Below are positions 62,087 through 64,000 of a DNA stretch of 64,000 nucleotides, in pieces. This DNA comes from an uncultured bacterium. Its GTDB lineage: Bacteria; Cyanobacteriota; Vampirovibrionia; Gastranaerophilales; Gastranaerophilaceae. The translations under genes were made by a program, and so were the position numbers. Numbering within the stretch: the stretch's first letter is position 1; each line of letters starts with the position of its first letter. Under the pieces are notes generated by a model that ran no database searches, was not told the origin of the DNA, and saw nothing but the letters and a program-made list of their open reading frames with translations. The stretch lies in contig CASFGU010000044.1 of assembly GCA_949294395.1 (NCBI GenBank), positions 1 through 64,000 of the forward strand, given 5' to 3'.

Positions 62087-62638
62087 ATGCAAATTAGTAA
62101 CAATTTTAACAGGTATTCCGCTCCAAAATTCGGTATGGCACTTAAATTGAATAAAGGTGCTGAAGAATACTTACAGAAACAAAGTATGGGTACTCTTGAA
62201 AAACTTAATAAAGCCGGAGAAGAAATGAAAAAATTCAAATTCTGGGATTTAGAGGTTAACAGTAACGGTTTGAGGATTAAATCAAAATCTGCCGGCAATG
62301 CTTACATAAATCCGGAGGTGCTGACAGACCGTAATCCAAATACATATAAATCATTTACAGATGTTACTATAAATACAACATACGACGGCAACAATTTATA
62401 TCCAAAAGGGTCGCCGTATCCTATTATGTTTGAAACCGGCTCAAATGAAAAAGCTGTAAAATTATATAATGATTTTCAATCGCTTGATTACGTTGATAAA
62501 AACATTGAATTAACAAAATTACTGGAAAAACAGCATGCTGAACGTGCTGAAGATGCGGCTGCTAAAAATCAGGCTAAAGCACTAAAAGATAGTTTTATCT
62601 CAAGCATGTTTGATAAATTCGGAAATAAACAGGTTTAA
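62087..62638 (+). CDS. Small lineage-specific unknown protein with PKFGM motif
   Basis: A 183-residue hydrophilic protein: N-terminus 'MQISNNFNRYSAPKFGMALK' with the F-G motif at 14-16, a helical 'KGAEEYLQKQSMGTLEKLNK' region, a beta-rich centre ('FWDLEVNSNGLRIKSKSAGN') and a helical Ala/Lys-rich end. GAAAGGACG precedes ATG 62087. No signal peptide. I recognise no function. It shares only the N-terminal motif with other unknown proteins in the window. A bidirectional terminator follows. Confidence 0.75.
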   Translation: MQISNNFNRYSAPKFGMALKLNKGAEEYLQKQSMGTLEKLNKAGEEMKKFKFWDLEVNSNGLRIKSKSAGNAYINPEVLTDRNPNTYKSFTDVTINTTYDGNNLYPKGSPYPIMFETGSNEKAVKLYNDFQSLDYVDKNIELTKLLEKQHAERAEDAAAKNQAKALKDSFISSMFDKFGNKQV

Positions 62639-62658
62639 ACATAAAATTATTTATTGCG

Positions 62659-62690
62659 AAAAAAGGCTCCTGGCTAAAGGGGCTTTTTTT
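62659..62690. terminator. Bidirectional terminator between convergent genes
   Basis: AAAAAGGCTCC pairs with GGGGCTTTTT around TGGCTAAA, giving about ten pairs and T/A tracts on both sides. It serves the 62087 gene and the convergent 62689 gene. Confidence 0.8.
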
Positions 62691-62964
62691 ATGCAATAAA
62701 GTCTAAATTTCTTTTAACTTCCAAATCCTGATGTTTTTTTGCAGCTTTTTCCTGTAACGATGATATTTTATACAAAAGACTGTTGGATGCCATATCTAAA
62801 CTGTTTTTCTTATCCATTTCATGCAGCATGCTAAGGCTGTGTTCCCCTCCGAATGTATGTGTTGCATTCATCATGTTGTTTGATGTAATCATCATATTCA
62901 TAGCTGCAGTGTTCATATTGTTAATAGCATTAAATCGTGCAATTGAAGAAACTAACATTTCCAC
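62689..62964 (-). CDS. Small Met/Asn-rich unknown protein
   Basis: A 91-residue helical protein starting 'MEMLVSSIARFNAINNMNTA' and continuing with many Met and Asn ('AMNMMITSNNMMNATHTFGG'), then a charged coiled coil ('SLQEKAAKKHQDLEVKRNLD'). GGGTGGAAA lies just before the second Met (ATG 62958), which is an equally good start. The heptad-like Met/Ile spacing suggests a small coiled-coil or cell-envelope component. Its length, helical nature and A-rich neighbourhood resemble small flagellar or pilus-type subunits, but no family is recognised. Confidence 0.6.
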   Translation of the reverse strand: MEMLVSSIARFNAINNMNTAAMNMMITSNNMMNATHTFGGEHSLSMLHEMDKKNSLDMASNSLLYKISSLQEKAAKKHQDLEVKRNLDFIA

Positions 62965-63081
62965 CCTCGAAAAAACATGTTTATTTACATATTTAGAATA
63001 TATTAATTGGAAAAAAAAATCAATAGCATTAAGTTTAATTCTAAAAATTTTTCATTAAGTTTTGTAACAAAAATAAGAGTT

Positions 63082-63119
63082 AGTGAAATTCAGTTAAAAG
63101 TATATACTTTATATATACA
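63082..63119 (+). promoter_or_regulatory. 38-bp conserved promoter/operator element, copy 2
   Basis: AGTGAAATT at 63082-63090, nine variable bases, GTATATACTTTATATATACA at 63100-63119. Identical boxes and spacing occur on the minus strand at 41050-41087 before the 55-residue gene. The palindromic second box may hold both the -10 and an operator. Confidence 0.6.
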
Positions 63120-63250
63120 AGAGAGCAAACATTAAATAAACACAAAAAAAGAGAGAGTAAAAAATCCGTTTAACAAGAGAGAGATTCTATTTCCTATTCC
63201 TACCTTCCTAAAACAAAATTTAAGCCCCTTTTAAAAGGGGCTTTTTATTT
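63120..63250 (+). ncRNA. Candidate small RNA with AAGAGAG repeats
   Basis: Between the conserved promoter element and a perfect terminator there are about 130 bases without any ATG, GTG or TTG start codon. The stretch carries three purine boxes (CAAGAGAGC, AAGAGAGAG, CAAGAGAGAG) about 30-40 bases apart in A-rich single-stranded context. The terminator is AAGCCCCTTTT-AAAAGGGGCTT (63222-63243) plus TTTTTATTT. GAGAG boxes resemble ribosome-binding sequences, so the RNA could act as a decoy or pair with CU-rich targets. This fills the 315-bp gene-free stretch 62965-63279. Confidence 0.5.
63222..63250. terminator. Perfect palindromic bidirectional terminator
   Basis: Eleven-base stem AAGCCCCTTTT/AAAAGGGGCTT with T tracts both ways; ends the candidate small RNA and the pyruvate kinase gene (stop at 63280). 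Confidence 0.85.
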
Positions 63251-63279
63251 ATTTATTTATCAATTTTGCCGATGAATTT

Positions 63280-64000
63280 TTAGCCTGCAATTCCGATTGT
63301 ATGGATTTTAATAAAGTTTGTGCCTCCGATAAGTAATTCCGGTACAGAACCTGTAATTACAACGGTATCTCCTTCATTGTATCCGAGGTATTTTGTCAGA
63401 AATTTATCCATTTTTTTCAAAGACGGAGGGTCTATTCTTCCGCTAATATCAAGCTTAATCGGGAAAACTCCTCTATAGAGCTTTATATCCCTGCAGATCT
63501 CCTGCTTAGGGCAGCAGGCAAAGATTGGAATGCTCAGGCGGCCTTCTGACAGAAAAGAGGCGGTAAATCCGCTTCCTGTAAGCGCAATAACTGCTTTAAC
63601 CGGCATTTTCTTTGCCATATCAGCAATTGACATACCGATTGCCATTGCCTGAGAGTCTTTTTCTTCTTCAACCATTTTTCTCGGGAATTTATTTTTCCTC
63701 ATAAACGGAGATTCTTCCACTGCAACTGCAATTTTTTTCATCATGGCAACAGATTCAACAGGGTAAGCACCGGCTGCGGTTTCTCCCGAGAGCATAATAG
63801 CATCGGTTCCGTCTAAGATTGCATTTGCAACGTCAGAGGTTTCTGCGCGGGTCGGTATAGGATTTTCAATCATACTGTCAAGCATCTGGGTTGCAACAAT
63901 TACGACTTTTCTTTTTGTGTTTGCTTTTCTGATAATTGTTTTTTGTACAATAGGCACTTTTTCTGTGGAAATTTCAATACCGAGATCGCCTCTTGCAACC
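63280..64000 (-). CDS. pyk: Pyruvate kinase, C-terminal part (runs off the right edge)
   Basis: The frame is open to the window edge (first visible residues '[10 protein letters not shown]', which includes the substrate-binding region), so only the last ~240 residues are seen; the GTG at 63957 is internal. Visible: '[20 protein letters not shown]' then '[27 protein letters not shown]'-type active-site segment, and the C-terminal domain with '[22 protein letters not shown]'. It catalyses the last step of glycolysis (PEP + ADP to pyruvate + ATP). The end '[13 protein letters not shown]' is normal for the family. Confidence 0.96.
   Translation of the reverse strand, partial: VARGDLGIEISTEKVPIVQKTIIRKANTKRKVVIVATQMLDSMIENPIPTRAETSDVANAILDGTDAIMLSGETAAGAYPVESVAMMKKIAVAVEESPFMRKNKFPRKMVEEEKDSQAMAIGMSIADMAKKMPVKAVIALTGSGFTASFLSEGRLSIPIFACCPKQEICRDIKLYRGVFPIKLDISGRIDPPSLKKMDKFLTKYLGYNEGDTVVITGSVPELLIGGTNFIKIHTIGIAG

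Overview
The window looks like chromosome of an AT-rich gut bacterium of the non-photosynthetic cyanobacterial relatives (Vampirovibrionia/Melainabacteria, order Gastranaerophilales). This placement is inference. It rests on two prepilin-like proteins with the FTLAE(V/T)LITL(G/V)IIG(I/V)VAAMTLP leader seen in that group, on many host-type proteins with a short N-terminal 'xxF(x)G' motif, and on the housekeeping set. No rRNA or tRNA gene was seen.

Left part (1-21677): it opens with the 3' part of a phage virion-morphogenesis gene. A tight minus-strand operon of four unknown proteins follows, then a three-gene SNF2 helicase / type III Mod / type III Res system, a thermonuclease-like protein, three XRE regulators around palindromic operators, an unknown plus-strand protein, a polymorphic-toxin-like ADP-ribosyltransferase with two small paralogous partners, and a SIR2-like DUF4917 protein. 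The block ends at 21677 in a sequence that matches the right end of the element described next. I infer that 1-21677 is the right-hand part of a related Mu-like prophage or element whose left end lies outside the window.

Middle (21890-40700): an 18.8-kb Mu-type transposable element with TG...CA ends, repeated transposase-binding-like sites at both ends and a 5-bp target duplication (GCAGG at 21885-21889 and 40701-40705). On its left, plus strand, it carries a small acidic gene, a MuA-like transposase that is internally deleted and carries a premature stop, a MuB-like ATPase, and two accessory genes. On its right, minus strand, an apparent defence operon runs SNF2 helicase - type III Mod - DinD/BRO-like protein - type III Res - nuclease-STAND ATPase - unknown coupled partner (split by a frameshift). 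The helicase/Mod/Res trio is a close paralogue of the one in the left block, but the Mod target-recognition region is different, so the two systems probably recognise different DNA sites.

Right part (40706-64000): ordinary chromosome. It holds a 55-aa small gene, a large lineage-specific membrane protein, a strong 6S RNA candidate, a prepilin-like gene with a repeat-derived leader, CpaE/CpaF-like pilus ATPases, uvrB, a long minus-strand operon (orphan ClpX zinc finger, unknown protein, ruvX, DUF1292, Clp_N-only protein, tilS, hpt, histidine kinase, membrane protein), a TPR lipoprotein followed by lgt, a second prepilin, an XRE regulator, a Fsr-like MFS transporter, two lineage-specific small proteins, a candidate small RNA sharing a 38-bp promoter element with the 55-aa gene, and the end of pyruvate kinase running off the right edge.
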